Shown: positions 53,622 to 63,221 of the stretch, piece after piece
How the letters are laid out: the number at the start of each line of letters is the position of its first letter
How positions within the stretch are numbered: position 1 is the stretch's first letter
Assembly: GCF_024741795.1 (NCBI RefSeq)
Contig: NZ_CP102950.1
Location: forward strand, 2,852,001 to 2,916,000
Origin: Arthrobacter sp. CJ23
GTDB taxonomy: Bacteria; Actinomycetota; Actinomycetes; Actinomycetales; Micrococcaceae
Reading direction: 5' to 3'
DNA length: 64,000 nt
Notes under the pieces: generated by a model
Databases searched by the model: none
Told to the model about the DNA's origin: nothing
Seen by the model: only the letters and a program-made list of their open reading frames with translations
Made by a program: the position numbers and the translations under genes

Positions 53622-53623
53622 GC

Positions 53624-55528
<1,905 letters not shown>

Positions 55529-55603
55529 CGGACTCTTCCTTTGTGGATCTTCAGTAGATGGGTGTTGCTCGTGCGGTAATGCTTCACTTCGTCGCGGGGT
55601 AAT

Positions 55604-55640
55604 AAAAAAACCCCTCAGCCTTGCGGCTTTTCGAGGGGTT
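55604..55640 (-). terminator. ilvB attenuator (intrinsic terminator)
   Basis: On the minus strand, AACCCCTC and GAGGGGTT pair around an internal GAAAAGCCGCAAGGCT hairpin. They are followed by a run of seven T. It lies 28 bases after the leader-peptide stop and 76 before the ilvB start, the layout of an attenuator. Confidence 0.88.
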
Positions 55641-55667
55641 GCGCGTGACGGTTCGTTACCAGTCGGG

Positions 55668-55727
55668 CTAAGACGCCACGCGCTTGGTAAGTACGACGAC
55701 GGAGCCGACGGTAACGAAAGTGATCAT
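55668..55727 (-). CDS. ilvL: ilvB leader peptide (attenuation)
   Basis: A 19-codon minus-strand frame encodes [19 protein letters not shown]. It has six valines plus isoleucine and leucine, and a Val-Val-Val-Leu run near the middle. It precedes the terminator at 55604-55640. Segments downstream of the peptide (TGGTAAC and CACGCGC) can pair with TTACCA and GCGCGTG inside the leader, giving an alternative structure. This is the classical attenuation arrangement known for ilvBNC of corynebacteria. It is too short for routine gene calling. Confidence 0.88.
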   Translation of the reverse strand: MITFVTVGSVVVLTKRVAS

Positions 55728-55819
55728 GCGTTCAGTGTTCCCTCTTAGTGAGAAGAGTGTCAAACGACAGTCGAGACTATCTCACTATTTGGACCCTCAA
55801 GTCCACCTGCTGAACACCC

Positions 55820-55891
55820 CGCCCAACTGAGTAGCAGCTCATGTCGTTATGAACGCTCAAAACGACATCTACTGCTACCTAGTTGGGCGGG
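55820..55891. repeat. Palindromic intergenic element, family A copy 2
   Basis: 72 bases after the ilvD stop (minus strand) and before the ilvB promoter. Arms CGCCCAACTGAGTAGCAGCT and AGTAGATGTCG type sequence form an imperfect hairpin closed by GTCGTT...AACGAC. Its reverse complement aligns without gaps to 21506-21577 at 52 of 72 positions. Confidence 0.75.
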
Positions 55892-55907
55892 GACACGCAA
55901 CAGGTTT

Positions 55908-57629
55908 CTAGCCGCAGTAGGCGCCCGTGGAGGCGCTGTGGACCAGCTTGGCATACTTGGCGAGGACGCCCTTGGTGAACTTGGCCGGGAGCGGCTCCCA
56001 GCCAATCCTGCGGGCCGCGAGCTCTGCTTCGTCGACCAGGAGGTCGAAGGAGCGGGCCGCGATGTCCACGCGGATCTTGTCCCCGTCCTTGACGAAGGCG
56101 ATGGGGCCGCCGTCGACGGCTTCCGGGGCAACGTGGCCGATGCACAGGCCCGTGGTTCCGCCGGAGAAGCGGCCGTCGGTCAGCAGCAGGACATCCTTGC
56201 CGAGGCCCGCACCCTTGATGGCGCCTGTGATGGCCAGCATCTCGCGCATGCCCGGACCACCCTTGGGGCCTTCGTAGCGGATGACGACGACGTCGCCGGC
56301 GTGGATCTTGCCGTTGTCCAGGGCATCGAGGGCGCCCTGCTCGCGCTCGAACACGCGGGCGGTGCCTTCGAAGACGTCGGCGTCAAAGCCGGCGCTCTTG
56401 ACCACGGCGCCTTCAGGGGCCATCGAGCCGTGCAGGATGGTGATGCCACCGGTTTTGTGGATCGGGTTGTCCATGGCGCGGAGGATCTTGCCATCCAGGT
56501 CCGGCGGGTTGATGGCCGCAAGGTTTTCCGCGACGGTCTTGCCCGTGACGGTGAGGCAGTCGCCGTGCAGCAGGCCGGCGTCGAGCAGTGCCCTCATGAT
56601 GACCGGCACACCGCCGATCTTGTCCACGTCCGTCATGACGTAGCGGCCGAACGGCTTCAGGTCACCCAGGTGCGGGATCTTGTCGCCGATGCGGTTGAAG
56701 TCGTCCAGCGTGAGCTCAACCTCGGCTTCGCGGGCGATGGCCAGCAGGTGCAGCACGGCGTTGGTGGAACCGCCGAACGCCATGGTGACGGCGATGGCGT
56801 TTTCGAAGGCCTTCTTGGTCATGATGTCGCGGGCAGTGATGCCGAGGCGGAGCAGGTTGACCACCGCTTCGCCGGACTTGCGGGCGAAGTCATCACGACG
56901 GCGGTCTGCCGAGGGCGGTGCGGCCGAGCCGGGGAGGGACATGCCCAGCGCTTCGCCGATGCAGGCCATGGTGTTGGCCGTGTACATGCCGCCGCAGGCG
57001 CCTTCGCCCGGGCAGATGGCCTTTTCGATGCGCTCCAGGTCCCCGAGGCTCATCTTGCCCGCTGCGCAGGCGCCGACGGCTTCGAAGGCATCAATGAGGG
57101 TGACTTCCTTTTCGGAACCGTCCTCAAGCTTGACCCAGCCGGGCATGATGGAGCCGGCATAGAGGAAGACGCTGGCGAGGTCCAGGCGGGCGGCAGCCAT
57201 GAGCATGCCCGGAAGGGACTTGTCGCAGCCGGCCAGGAGCACGGAGCCGTCGATGCGCTCAGCCTGCATGACCGTCTCCACGGAGTCCGCAATGACCTCA
57301 CGGGACACCAGGGAGAAATGCATGCCCTCGTGGCCCATGGAGATGCCGTCGGACACGGAGATGGTGCCGAACTGCATGGGAAAACCGCCGCCGGCGTGAA
57401 CGCCTTCCTTGGCGCCCTGGGCCAGACGGTTCAGGGAAAGGTTGCAGGGAGTGATTTCGTTCCACGAGCTCGCGACGCCGATCTGGGGCTTGGCAAAGTC
57501 GTCATCGCCCATGCCAACCGCGCGGAACATGCCTCGCGCGGGAGCCGCATGAATTCCATCCGTCACGACCCGGCTACGCGGTTTGATGTCCGGCTTGGCG
57601 TCTGTCGCAATATGGGTCTGGTCACTCAT
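55908..57629 (-). CDS. ilvD: Dihydroxy-acid dehydratase
   Basis: Fe-S dehydratase of valine/isoleucine synthesis, 573 residues. The cluster cysteines lie in [10 protein letters not shown] and [18 protein letters not shown], with an additional Cys in ITPCNLS. The C-terminal half has [15 protein letters not shown]. Length is typical of the bacterial IlvD group. A family A palindrome follows its stop. The promoter region holds the palindrome at 57723-57743 that matches the leuCD operator. Confidence 0.97.
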   Translation of the reverse strand: MSDQTHIATDAKPDIKPRSRVVTDGIHAAPARGMFRAVGMGDDDFAKPQIGVASSWNEITPCNLSLNRLAQGAKEGVHAGGGFPMQFGTISVSDGISMGHEGMHFSLVSREVIADSVETVMQAERIDGSVLLAGCDKSLPGMLMAAARLDLASVFLYAGSIMPGWVKLEDGSEKEVTLIDAFEAVGACAAGKMSLGDLERIEKAICPGEGACGGMYTANTMACIGEALGMSLPGSAAPPSADRRRDDFARKSGEAVVNLLRLGITARDIMTKKAFENAIAVTMAFGGSTNAVLHLLAIAREAEVELTLDDFNRIGDKIPHLGDLKPFGRYVMTDVDKIGGVPVIMRALLDAGLLHGDCLTVTGKTVAENLAAINPPDLDGKILRAMDNPIHKTGGITILHGSMAPEGAVVKSAGFDADVFEGTARVFEREQGALDALDNGKIHAGDVVVIRYEGPKGGPGMREMLAITGAIKGAGLGKDVLLLTDGRFSGGTTGLCIGHVAPEAVDGGPIAFVKDGDKIRVDIAARSFDLLVDEAELAARRIGWEPLPAKFTKGVLAKYAKLVHSASTGAYCG

Positions 57630-57722
57630 GACCCAAAGTCTATGTGTCCCGCGATGCGCCGAACGACCCCTTTGGGCGCGTTAAGCGGAAAATCGAGAAT
57701 ATTTCGATCAAATACTGGACAT

Positions 57723-57743
57723 GCGTCTCATATAATGAGACGC
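57723..57743. promoter_or_regulatory. Candidate operator upstream of ilvD
   Basis: GCGTCTCATATAATGAGACGC has perfect 9-bp arms around ATA, 94 bases before the ilvD start. The core TCTCATATAATGAGA repeats the arms and spacing of the palindrome between leuC and the IclR gene. It also contains TATAAT on the plus strand. The regulator is inferred to be the IclR protein at 20775. Confidence 0.62.
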
Positions 57744-57827
57744 GCGGGTCCCTTCGCCACCATTCCGGGGCTTGCCGGGGTCGCCGGTCGGGTCACGAAC
57801 CGGACACAGGCCATGGGCGGGTCACAA

Positions 57828-58754
57828 TCACGGCTCACGGAGCTGGAGCTCGCTCGCGATGTGCGCCGCCTCGTCCTGCAGCATGCCCAGCACCTGCTTG
57901 ATGGTGGTCCGGGCCGCAATCTCGGGACGGGCCAGGGCCACGATGCTGCGGCTGGCCTTGACTCCCGTGAGGGGCCGCAGCACCAGGCCCCGCCCGGCAT
58001 TGGCCAGGGCTGTGTAGCGCGGCAGGAGGCAGATGCCATGGCCGGCACTGACCAGCGCTTCCAAAACGCGCAGGTCCGGATAGCGCTGGCTCCGGGTGGC
58101 CGTGCGCCCGGCATGGAGCTCGATCTGTCGAAGCACCGTGTCGAAGGGAAATCCCTCCGGCACGCCGATCCATTGGTAGTCCACCACGTCCTGCGCGGTG
58201 AGCCGCGCCATGGCCGCCAGGGCGTGGCCGGCCGGCATGGCGACGTCGAGGGCTTCTTCCAGCAGCGGGAACACTTCGAGGCCGTGCCGGGCGAACACGT
58301 CCGGACCGTCCACGCTGTGGGCCAGCACGATGTCGTAGTCCGCGGCCAGCCCGGCAAAATGGGCGGTCCCGGGATCCTCGAAATGCGCTTCAAAGCGAAG
58401 GCCGGCAATCCCGGCAAGCCGGTGCAGCAGCCCCGGGAGCAGCATTTCCGCGGCGCTCGGGAAGAACGCCGCATTGATGTGCGTCTGCCAGCCCTTGCGG
58501 TAGGTGTCGATGGTCGATTCTGCCCTGGCCATCGCGGTGGCAACATCGGCCGCGGCCCCGGCCATGGCGTGGCCGGCTTCGGTCAGCCGCACTCCCCTGC
58601 CGGCCTTCTCGACCAGAACGACGCCGAGTTCCTCCTGCAGTGTCTTGAGCTGCTGGGAAACCGCCGAGGCCGTCACGTTCATGGCATCGGCGGTGGCTCC
58701 CACGGTCTGCCGGTCGGCCAGCTCGCGGAGAATTCGCAGCCTCTTGAGGTCCAT
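57828..58754 (-). CDS. LysR-family transcriptional regulator
   Basis: The 308-residue protein has an N-terminal winged helix-turn-helix (LKRLRILRELADRQTVGATA, TASAVSQQLKTLQEELGVVL) and a type 2 periplasmic-binding effector domain (DYDIVLAHSVDGPDV, SAGHGICLLPRYTAL). It is divergent from the sunset-domain gene (152 bases) and transcribed toward ilvD. The effector and regulon are unknown. Control of the neighbours is possible but not shown. Confidence 0.93.
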   Translation of the reverse strand: MDLKRLRILRELADRQTVGATADAMNVTASAVSQQLKTLQEELGVVLVEKAGRGVRLTEAGHAMAGAAADVATAMARAESTIDTYRKGWQTHINAAFFPSAAEMLLPGLLHRLAGIAGLRFEAHFEDPGTAHFAGLAADYDIVLAHSVDGPDVFARHGLEVFPLLEEALDVAMPAGHALAAMARLTAQDVVDYQWIGVPEGFPFDTVLRQIELHAGRTATRSQRYPDLRVLEALVSAGHGICLLPRYTALANAGRGLVLRPLTGVKASRSIVALARPEIAARTTIKQVLGMLQDEAAHIASELQLREP

Positions 58755-58906
58755 GGAGCCACACTATGGGATGCTCCGGAATCGCCTGGGATTTCCTCAA
58801 CAGTTCCGCTCCCGGGAATCGATTGACAGTGCTGGACAGCCGTCGTGACAGGCACGTAACGTCGGGAACACCACAAACTGTGCCGCGTGAACAGAAGGGG
58901 CTCGCC

Positions 58907-60049
58907 ATGGACTGGTTGATCTGGGTCATCGTCATTGTGCTGATTGTCGCGATTGTCTGGAGGTTCATGAGGCGCACGCCCCCTGGCGGCCAGGCACCGA
59001 GTTCGCCAGCGTCGCACGTCATGGATGTGGAGTCGGCCAGCCTGACAGGTTCCGCGCCTCACGCGGCGCAGCTTCCCGAACCTGATGAGCCCGCTGCCGC
59101 GGCAGCGACCACGACGGCGGCTGCAACCTCGACCGATCAGCCCGCCGATGATCGGCCCACCGAGGAGCCCACCGAAGCCGGCGGCGTCGATGTCGATGAC
59201 TGGGAGGCGCCAGCGCCGGCCGCCCCAGCCGAGGTGGCAGAGCCGGAAGAAGCCTCTGCGGCAAGTGAAGCGGACGCAGGCCCAGGCGAAGAGCCGAGCG
59301 ACGCCGGCGAAGAGTCCTTGCCGGCTGAGGAAGGCGTCACTGCGGACGACGTGACGCCGGCCGATACCTCAGCACCCGAAGCCGCCGCTCCTGAGACTGC
59401 CGTAACTGACGCGGCACCGGCCGAGACTGCCGTACCGGCAGAAGAAGCAGCGTCAGCGCCGGAGGAAGAAATGCCGGGAGAAAAAGCACTGGGCGACGAC
59501 ACGGCGGCAGCGGCAGCCGAGGCGGCCGACAAAGCCGAATGGGAGGCTTCCTGGACCGACGCCGCCGGCGCTCCGCTGGCCGCCCCCGCGGCCGCCGTCG
59601 ACAAAACCGAACCGGAGGCTGAAGCCGCGCCGGAAGCTGCGGCCACAACGGAACCCGCCGCGCCGACTGAGGGCAACCCCGCCCACCACAACGAATACAC
59701 GGATCCGCATGCCCCCACGCTGCCGGGCGCGGAATCGGGCGCGGCGGAAGACCTCGACCCCGCCGGATCTCCGGCCAACGGATCCTCTGCCACCGGAGTG
59801 CCCGCGGCCGAAGCCAGTGCCCCTGGGGGCCATCTGGCTGCCGAGCACCCGTATGGCTCCGGCTCGGCGGCTGCCGCAGCGGACGGAAGCGGCCCGGAGG
59901 GCTATGCGGTCAAAGGCGAGGCCGGTTCCATGACCTATCACGACGAGGACAGCCCCGAATACGCGACTGTCACGGCAGAGGTGTGGTTTGAATCCGCCGC
60001 CCACGCCGAGGCCGCTGGCTTTCGGCCGCCCCGCCGGAGCCGGCACTGA
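58907..60049 (+). CDS. Membrane-anchored protein with Ala/Glu-rich region and C-terminal sunset domain
   Basis: The 380-residue protein starts at ATG 58907 behind AAGGGG. One N-terminal helix (WLIWVIVIVLIVAIVW) is followed by RRTPP and a 270-residue region rich in A, E, P and T without stable structure. The C-terminus is a sunset domain: GYAVKGEAGSMTYHDEDSP then VTAEVWFESAAHAEAAGF. Sunset domains occur in actinobacterial membrane-anchored proteins with roles still unclear. The disordered region probably spans the wall or cytoplasm. Confidence 0.78.
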   Translation: MDWLIWVIVIVLIVAIVWRFMRRTPPGGQAPSSPASHVMDVESASLTGSAPHAAQLPEPDEPAAAAATTTAAATSTDQPADDRPTEEPTEAGGVDVDDWEAPAPAAPAEVAEPEEASAASEADAGPGEEPSDAGEESLPAEEGVTADDVTPADTSAPEAAAPETAVTDAAPAETAVPAEEAASAPEEEMPGEKALGDDTAAAAAEAADKAEWEASWTDAAGAPLAAPAAAVDKTEPEAEAAPEAAATTEPAAPTEGNPAHHNEYTDPHAPTLPGAESGAAEDLDPAGSPANGSSATGVPAAEASAPGGHLAAEHPYGSGSAAAAADGSGPEGYAVKGEAGSMTYHDEDSPEYATVTAEVWFESAAHAEAAGFRPPRRSRH

Positions 60050-60096
60050 GGCTGAAGGCCGCGGAGGCAGCACAGCACTGAAAGGGCTTGGACGGC

Positions 60097-61224
60097 ATGG
60101 AGCGGGCGACGGCGGTACGGGCCCCAAGGGCAGGCGTCGCTGCTGCCCTGCGGCTCTCCGCGATGCTGCTCACGGCCGTGCTGCTCACCTCCTGCATCGG
60201 CAGCCCTTCATCCCCGGGCACCGCGGCGACTCCAGGGGGCACCAGCCAACCCGCCGGCGCTGGACCCGGACAGCCCCAACTGCTCCGCAAGCTCGACGCC
60301 GGGCTGCAGCTTCCGTGGTCGGTGGTGTTCCTGGCCGACGGCACCGCGATCATTTCCGAGCGCGATTCCCGCCTGATCAAGGCGATCCGGGACGGGCAGG
60401 CAACAACGGTGGGCGAGGTGCCCGGCGTCGTGCCCGGCGGTGAAGGCGGGCTTCTCGGCCTGGCACTGTCCCCCACATTCGCGGACGACCACCTGCTCTA
60501 TGCCTACTTCACCTCGGCTACAGACAACCGGATCGCCAGGATGCGCCTTGACCAGGATACCGGCGGCAGGCTCGCCCTCGGCGCCCCCGAGGTGGTGTTC
60601 TCCGGCATGTCCAAGGCATCCACCCACAACGGCGGGCGCATCCGCTTCGGCCCCGACGGCCTCCTCTATGTGGGGACCGGAGACTCGCAGCGGCGGCAGC
60701 AACCGCAGGACGCCCACGCCCTGGGCGGCAAGATCCTGCGCCTCACCCCGGACGGAAAGCCCGCCTCCGGCAATCCTTTTGGCGACAATCCCGTCTACAG
60801 CTACGGCCACCGCAATGTGCAAGGCCTCGCGTGGGACAGCGCCGGCAGGCTGTGGGCCAGTGAATTCGGCCCGGACGTGGACGACGAACTGAACCTCATC
60901 CAGCCCGGCGGGAACTACGGCTGGCCGGAGGTCACCGGGGCTCCGGGCCGGGCAGGCTTCATCGACGCCAAGGTGGTGTGGCCCTCCACGGCCGAGGCCT
61001 CGCCCAGCGGGCTGGAAATCATCGACGACGTTGCCTACACGGGCGCACTGCGGGGCCAGCGCCTATGGGCCGTGCCATTGGAGAACGGTGCGGCGGGGAC
61101 GCCGGCGGCCTATTTCACCGGCGAATACGGGCGGCTGCGGGACGTAGCGCGGGCACCGGACGGCACCATGTGGGTCCTGAGCAACAACAGAAACCCCGAC
61201 TTTGCGCTGGTTTTGCGCCCGTGA
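60097..61224 (+). CDS. PQQ-dependent sugar dehydrogenase-like lipoprotein
   Basis: The 375-residue protein has a signal peptide with lipobox LTSC (about residues 29-32), so it should be anchored outside the membrane. The beta-propeller is of the soluble glucose dehydrogenase type: PWSVVFLADGTAIISERDSR, GEGGLLGLALSP, HNGGRIRFGPDGLLYVGTGD, SYGHRNVQGLAWD and EFGPDVDDELN with the calcium/PQQ residues. No PQQ synthesis gene is in the window. The start is set at ATG 60097; a TTG at 60088 is possible. Substrate is unknown. Confidence 0.88.
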   Translation: MERATAVRAPRAGVAAALRLSAMLLTAVLLTSCIGSPSSPGTAATPGGTSQPAGAGPGQPQLLRKLDAGLQLPWSVVFLADGTAIISERDSRLIKAIRDGQATTVGEVPGVVPGGEGGLLGLALSPTFADDHLLYAYFTSATDNRIARMRLDQDTGGRLALGAPEVVFSGMSKASTHNGGRIRFGPDGLLYVGTGDSQRRQQPQDAHALGGKILRLTPDGKPASGNPFGDNPVYSYGHRNVQGLAWDSAGRLWASEFGPDVDDELNLIQPGGNYGWPEVTGAPGRAGFIDAKVVWPSTAEASPSGLEIIDDVAYTGALRGQRLWAVPLENGAAGTPAAYFTGEYGRLRDVARAPDGTMWVLSNNRNPDFALVLRP

Positions 61225-61346
61225 AGCGTGCTGGCATCCGGGCGGATCCGCCGATTTCACAGTTGGCCGGAACTCGTGTAGAGTTACATGTCGTTGCGGA
61301 GATCAACGAGGGAAGAAAAGCCTTCGGGTGATCGGATTCAACAGAT

Positions 61347-61419
61347 GCACCTCTAGCTCAATTGGCAGAGCAATTGACTCTTAATCAATGGGTTCCGGGT
61401 TCAAGTCCCGGGGGGTGCA
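61347..61419 (+). tRNA. tRNA-Lys (anticodon CTT), copy 1
   Basis: 73-base cloverleaf. The acceptor GCACCTC pairs with GGGGTGC, the anticodon arm is ATTGA-CTCTTAA-TCAAT, and the T-arm is CCGGG-TTCAAGT-CCCGG. The encoded CCA follows at 61420-61422. Confidence 0.97.
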
Positions 61420-61425
61420 CCAAGG

Positions 61426-61465
61426 AAAGGCCCTGAATGGCGGAAACGCCGTTCAGGGCCTTTTT
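61426..61465 (+). terminator. Terminator of tRNA-Lys copy 1
   Basis: Arms AAAGGCCCTGAATGGCG and CGCCGTTCAGGGCCTTT with loop GAAA (one wobble), followed by TT. This is a clear intrinsic terminator. Confidence 0.92.
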
Positions 61466-61643
61466 AGTGCGCCCTTTCCCGCCTGCCGGCGTGCTGCTCC
61501 GCGCAGTGATGGCTGCCAATATGGCTTCCATCACGTTGCGCGCGCGGTGGACACAAGAGCGCGAAACATGGTGTAGAGTTATTGCTCGTTGCGGAGATCA
61601 ACAAGGGAATATTGATTCCCGGGAGTGGTCGGATTCAACAGCT

Positions 61644-61716
61644 GCACCTCTAGCTCAATTGGCAGAGCAATTGACTCTTAATCAATGGGTTCCGGGTTCA
61701 AGTCCCGGGGGGTGCA
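61644..61716 (+). tRNA. tRNA-Lys (anticodon CTT), copy 2
   Basis: Identical in sequence to copy 1, including the encoded CCA at 61717-61719. Its upstream leader differs from copy 1 in about ten positions. Confidence 0.97.
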
Positions 61717-61722
61717 CCAAGG

Positions 61723-61760
61723 AAAGGCCCTGAATGGCGGAAACGCCGTTCAGGGCCTTT
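61723..61760 (+). terminator. Terminator of tRNA-Lys copy 2, overlapping the MarR gene end
   Basis: Same hairpin as after copy 1, but followed by CAGG rather than a longer T-run. The right arm overlaps the last codons and stop of the convergent MarR gene (61750). Confidence 0.88.
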
Positions 61761-62211
61761 CAGGTTTAACAATCCCGCGCATGGCCTGCGAGGAGTTCCT
61801 GCCGGCGAGGTCCCGGACCACGGTCAGGAGCTCCTGCCTGAGCCTGCCCGTATCCACCGGCACGGGGCCAAGGACGTCCCGTTCCAGTTCGACTGCACGT
61901 GCCAAGGCAACGGCTCCGGCCCGGGTCAGCGTCACCAGATGGCTCCGTCGGTCGGTTTGGCTCCGTTCGCGGCTGATGTGTCCGTGGCTTTCAAGCCTGG
62001 CGAGGGTCTTGCCCATGGTCTGCGCCTGGACGCGGACGATCTGCGCCAGGGCCGCCTGGCTCAGCGCCCCCTTGACGGCCAGCACCTCCATGGCAATCAC
62101 TCCGGCATGGGTCAGTCCCATGGAGCTCAACTTCTCGTTCCAGGCAAGCTCCACCACACGGGCCGCTGTCGAGAGCAGACGCACCGTTGGCCAACGCTCC
62201 ATGTCAGGCAT
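61750..62211 (-). CDS. MarR-family transcriptional regulator
   Basis: The 153-residue protein starts at ATG 62211 (MPDMERWPTVRLLSTAARVVE). The winged helix-turn-helix covers GALSQAALAQIVRVQAQTMGK and the wing GHISRERSQTDRRSHLVTLT. It has no Shine-Dalgarno sequence. TATACT ends 7 bases before the ATG on its strand, so it may be leaderless. A longer upstream reading to 62460 runs antisense into the peroxiredoxin gene and is rejected. Targets are unknown; the divergent peroxiredoxin is a plausible one. Confidence 0.85.
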   Translation of the reverse strand: MPDMERWPTVRLLSTAARVVELAWNEKLSSMGLTHAGVIAMEVLAVKGALSQAALAQIVRVQAQTMGKTLARLESHGHISRERSQTDRRSHLVTLTRAGAVALARAVELERDVLGPVPVDTGRLRQELLTVVRDLAGRNSSQAMRGIVKPERP

Positions 62212-62356
62212 AAGCGCCAGTATATAGACGCCACGCCGAAGCCCGCTGAGCCATGCTCGTGCCCGGAACAGCCCGCAGCGACGGCGCCCTTCAATTCGTG
62301 AACGGCCCGGCCCCTCACTAAGCTGGGGAGTCGCGAACGCAAGCAAGGAGCACATT

Positions 62357-62830
62357 TTGGCTGAACGACTTACCCCCGGCACCGCCGCCCCCGACTTCAC
62401 GCTGAAGAATGCGGAAGGCAAGGACGTCAGCCTCTCCGACTTCCGAGGACGCAACACCATCGTCTACTTCTACCCGGCAGCGTCCACCCCTGCCTGCGCC
62501 AAGCAGGCCTGCGACTTCCGCGATTCGCTGGCCTCCCTCCAGGCGGCCGGCTACGAAGTAGTGGGGATCTCCCCGGACCCGGTCAAAGATCTCGCAAGGT
62601 TCGTGGCGGAAGAAGCCCTGACGTTCCCCTTGCTGTCCGATGAAGGGCACGCAGTGGCAGACGCCTATGCCGCCTGGGGAGAGAAGAAAAACTACGGCAG
62701 GACCTACATGGGCCTGATCCGCTCCACCATCGTGGTGGACCCCGACGGCAAGGTGGCCGTGGCCCAGTACAACATCCGTGCCACCGGCCATGTGGCCAAG
62801 CTCCGCAGGGATCTCAAACTGGACAAGTAG
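62357..62830 (+). CDS. Peroxiredoxin, BCP/PrxQ type
   Basis: The 157-residue thiol peroxidase starts at TTG 62357 behind AAGGAG. The peroxidatic cysteine is in PAASTPACAKQACDF, with a second cysteine five residues later, as in the two-cysteine atypical BCP/PrxQ group. GTAAPDFTLKNAEGKDVSLS opens the thioredoxin fold. It detoxifies hydrogen and organic peroxides in relatives. Confidence 0.93.
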   Translation: MAERLTPGTAAPDFTLKNAEGKDVSLSDFRGRNTIVYFYPAASTPACAKQACDFRDSLASLQAAGYEVVGISPDPVKDLARFVAEEALTFPLLSDEGHAVADAYAAWGEKKNYGRTYMGLIRSTIVVDPDGKVAVAQYNIRATGHVAKLRRDLKLDK

Positions 62831-62955
62831 TTCAAGCCTGCCAAGTGGCCCAAGCCTGTCCAGTAGCAGGTACACTGGACGCGGCATACGGCGCCGGGCC
62901 TTTCCAACAGGACCCTTTTCCAACAGGACGAGGACCGGCGGCCGACGCCGGCCTT

Positions 62956-63037
62956 GCGCGAGTGGTGAAATTGGCAGACACGCAGGATTTAGGTTCCTGT
63001 GCCTTCGGGCGTGGGGGTTCAAGTCCCCCCTTGCGCA
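62956..63037 (+). tRNA. tRNA-Leu (anticodon TAG)
   Basis: 82-base type II tRNA. The acceptor GCGCGAG pairs with CTTGCGC, the anticodon arm CAGGA-TTTAGGT-TCCTG carries TAG, the variable arm TGCCTTCGGGCG is present, and the T-arm is GGGGG-TTCAAGT-CCCCC. CCA is not encoded. A TACACT minus-10-like box lies at 62871. Confidence 0.97.
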
Positions 63038-63043
63038 CACATG

Positions 63044-63073
63044 AAATGCCCCGGTCCCCGGACCGGGGCATTT
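63044..63073 (+). terminator. Terminator of tRNA-Leu
   Basis: Perfect 14-bp arms AAATGCCCCGGTCC and GGACCGGGGCATTT separated by CC, 6 bases after the tRNA. The hairpin ends in TTT. Confidence 0.88.
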
Positions 63074-63221
63074 CCGCGTCCGGGACGGACCGCGACGGCG
63101 CCGGGCCGGGCCACGCCGGGCCACGCCGGGCCGCGCCGGAGACTCAGGGCGTTCCCCTAGACTGGAACGCGGTCCGGCTGCAGCCGGCCACAGCCCATCC
63201 GACGGTCTTGAGGGGACGAGA

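Larger units (their letters stand above)
61274..61763 (+). repeat. Tandem duplication of a tRNA-Lys unit
   Basis: Two units 297 bases apart, each with a TAGAGT minus-10 box, a CGTTGCGGAGATCAAC leader, GGTCGGATTCAACAG just before the tRNA (GATCGGATTCAACAG in copy 1), an identical tRNA-Lys and the same GGCCCTGAATGGCG terminator. The bases between leader and tRNA have diverged, so the copy is not recent. Confidence 0.85.

Noticed and set aside
57731..57736. TATAAT as a plus-strand promoter
   Set aside because: No matching minus-35 element is evident, and transcription in that direction would run antisense into the LysR gene. The hexamer is explained by the palindrome.
62212..62460. Longer start for the MarR regulator
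   Set aside because: It would run antisense into the peroxiredoxin gene; the family N-terminus begins near 62211.
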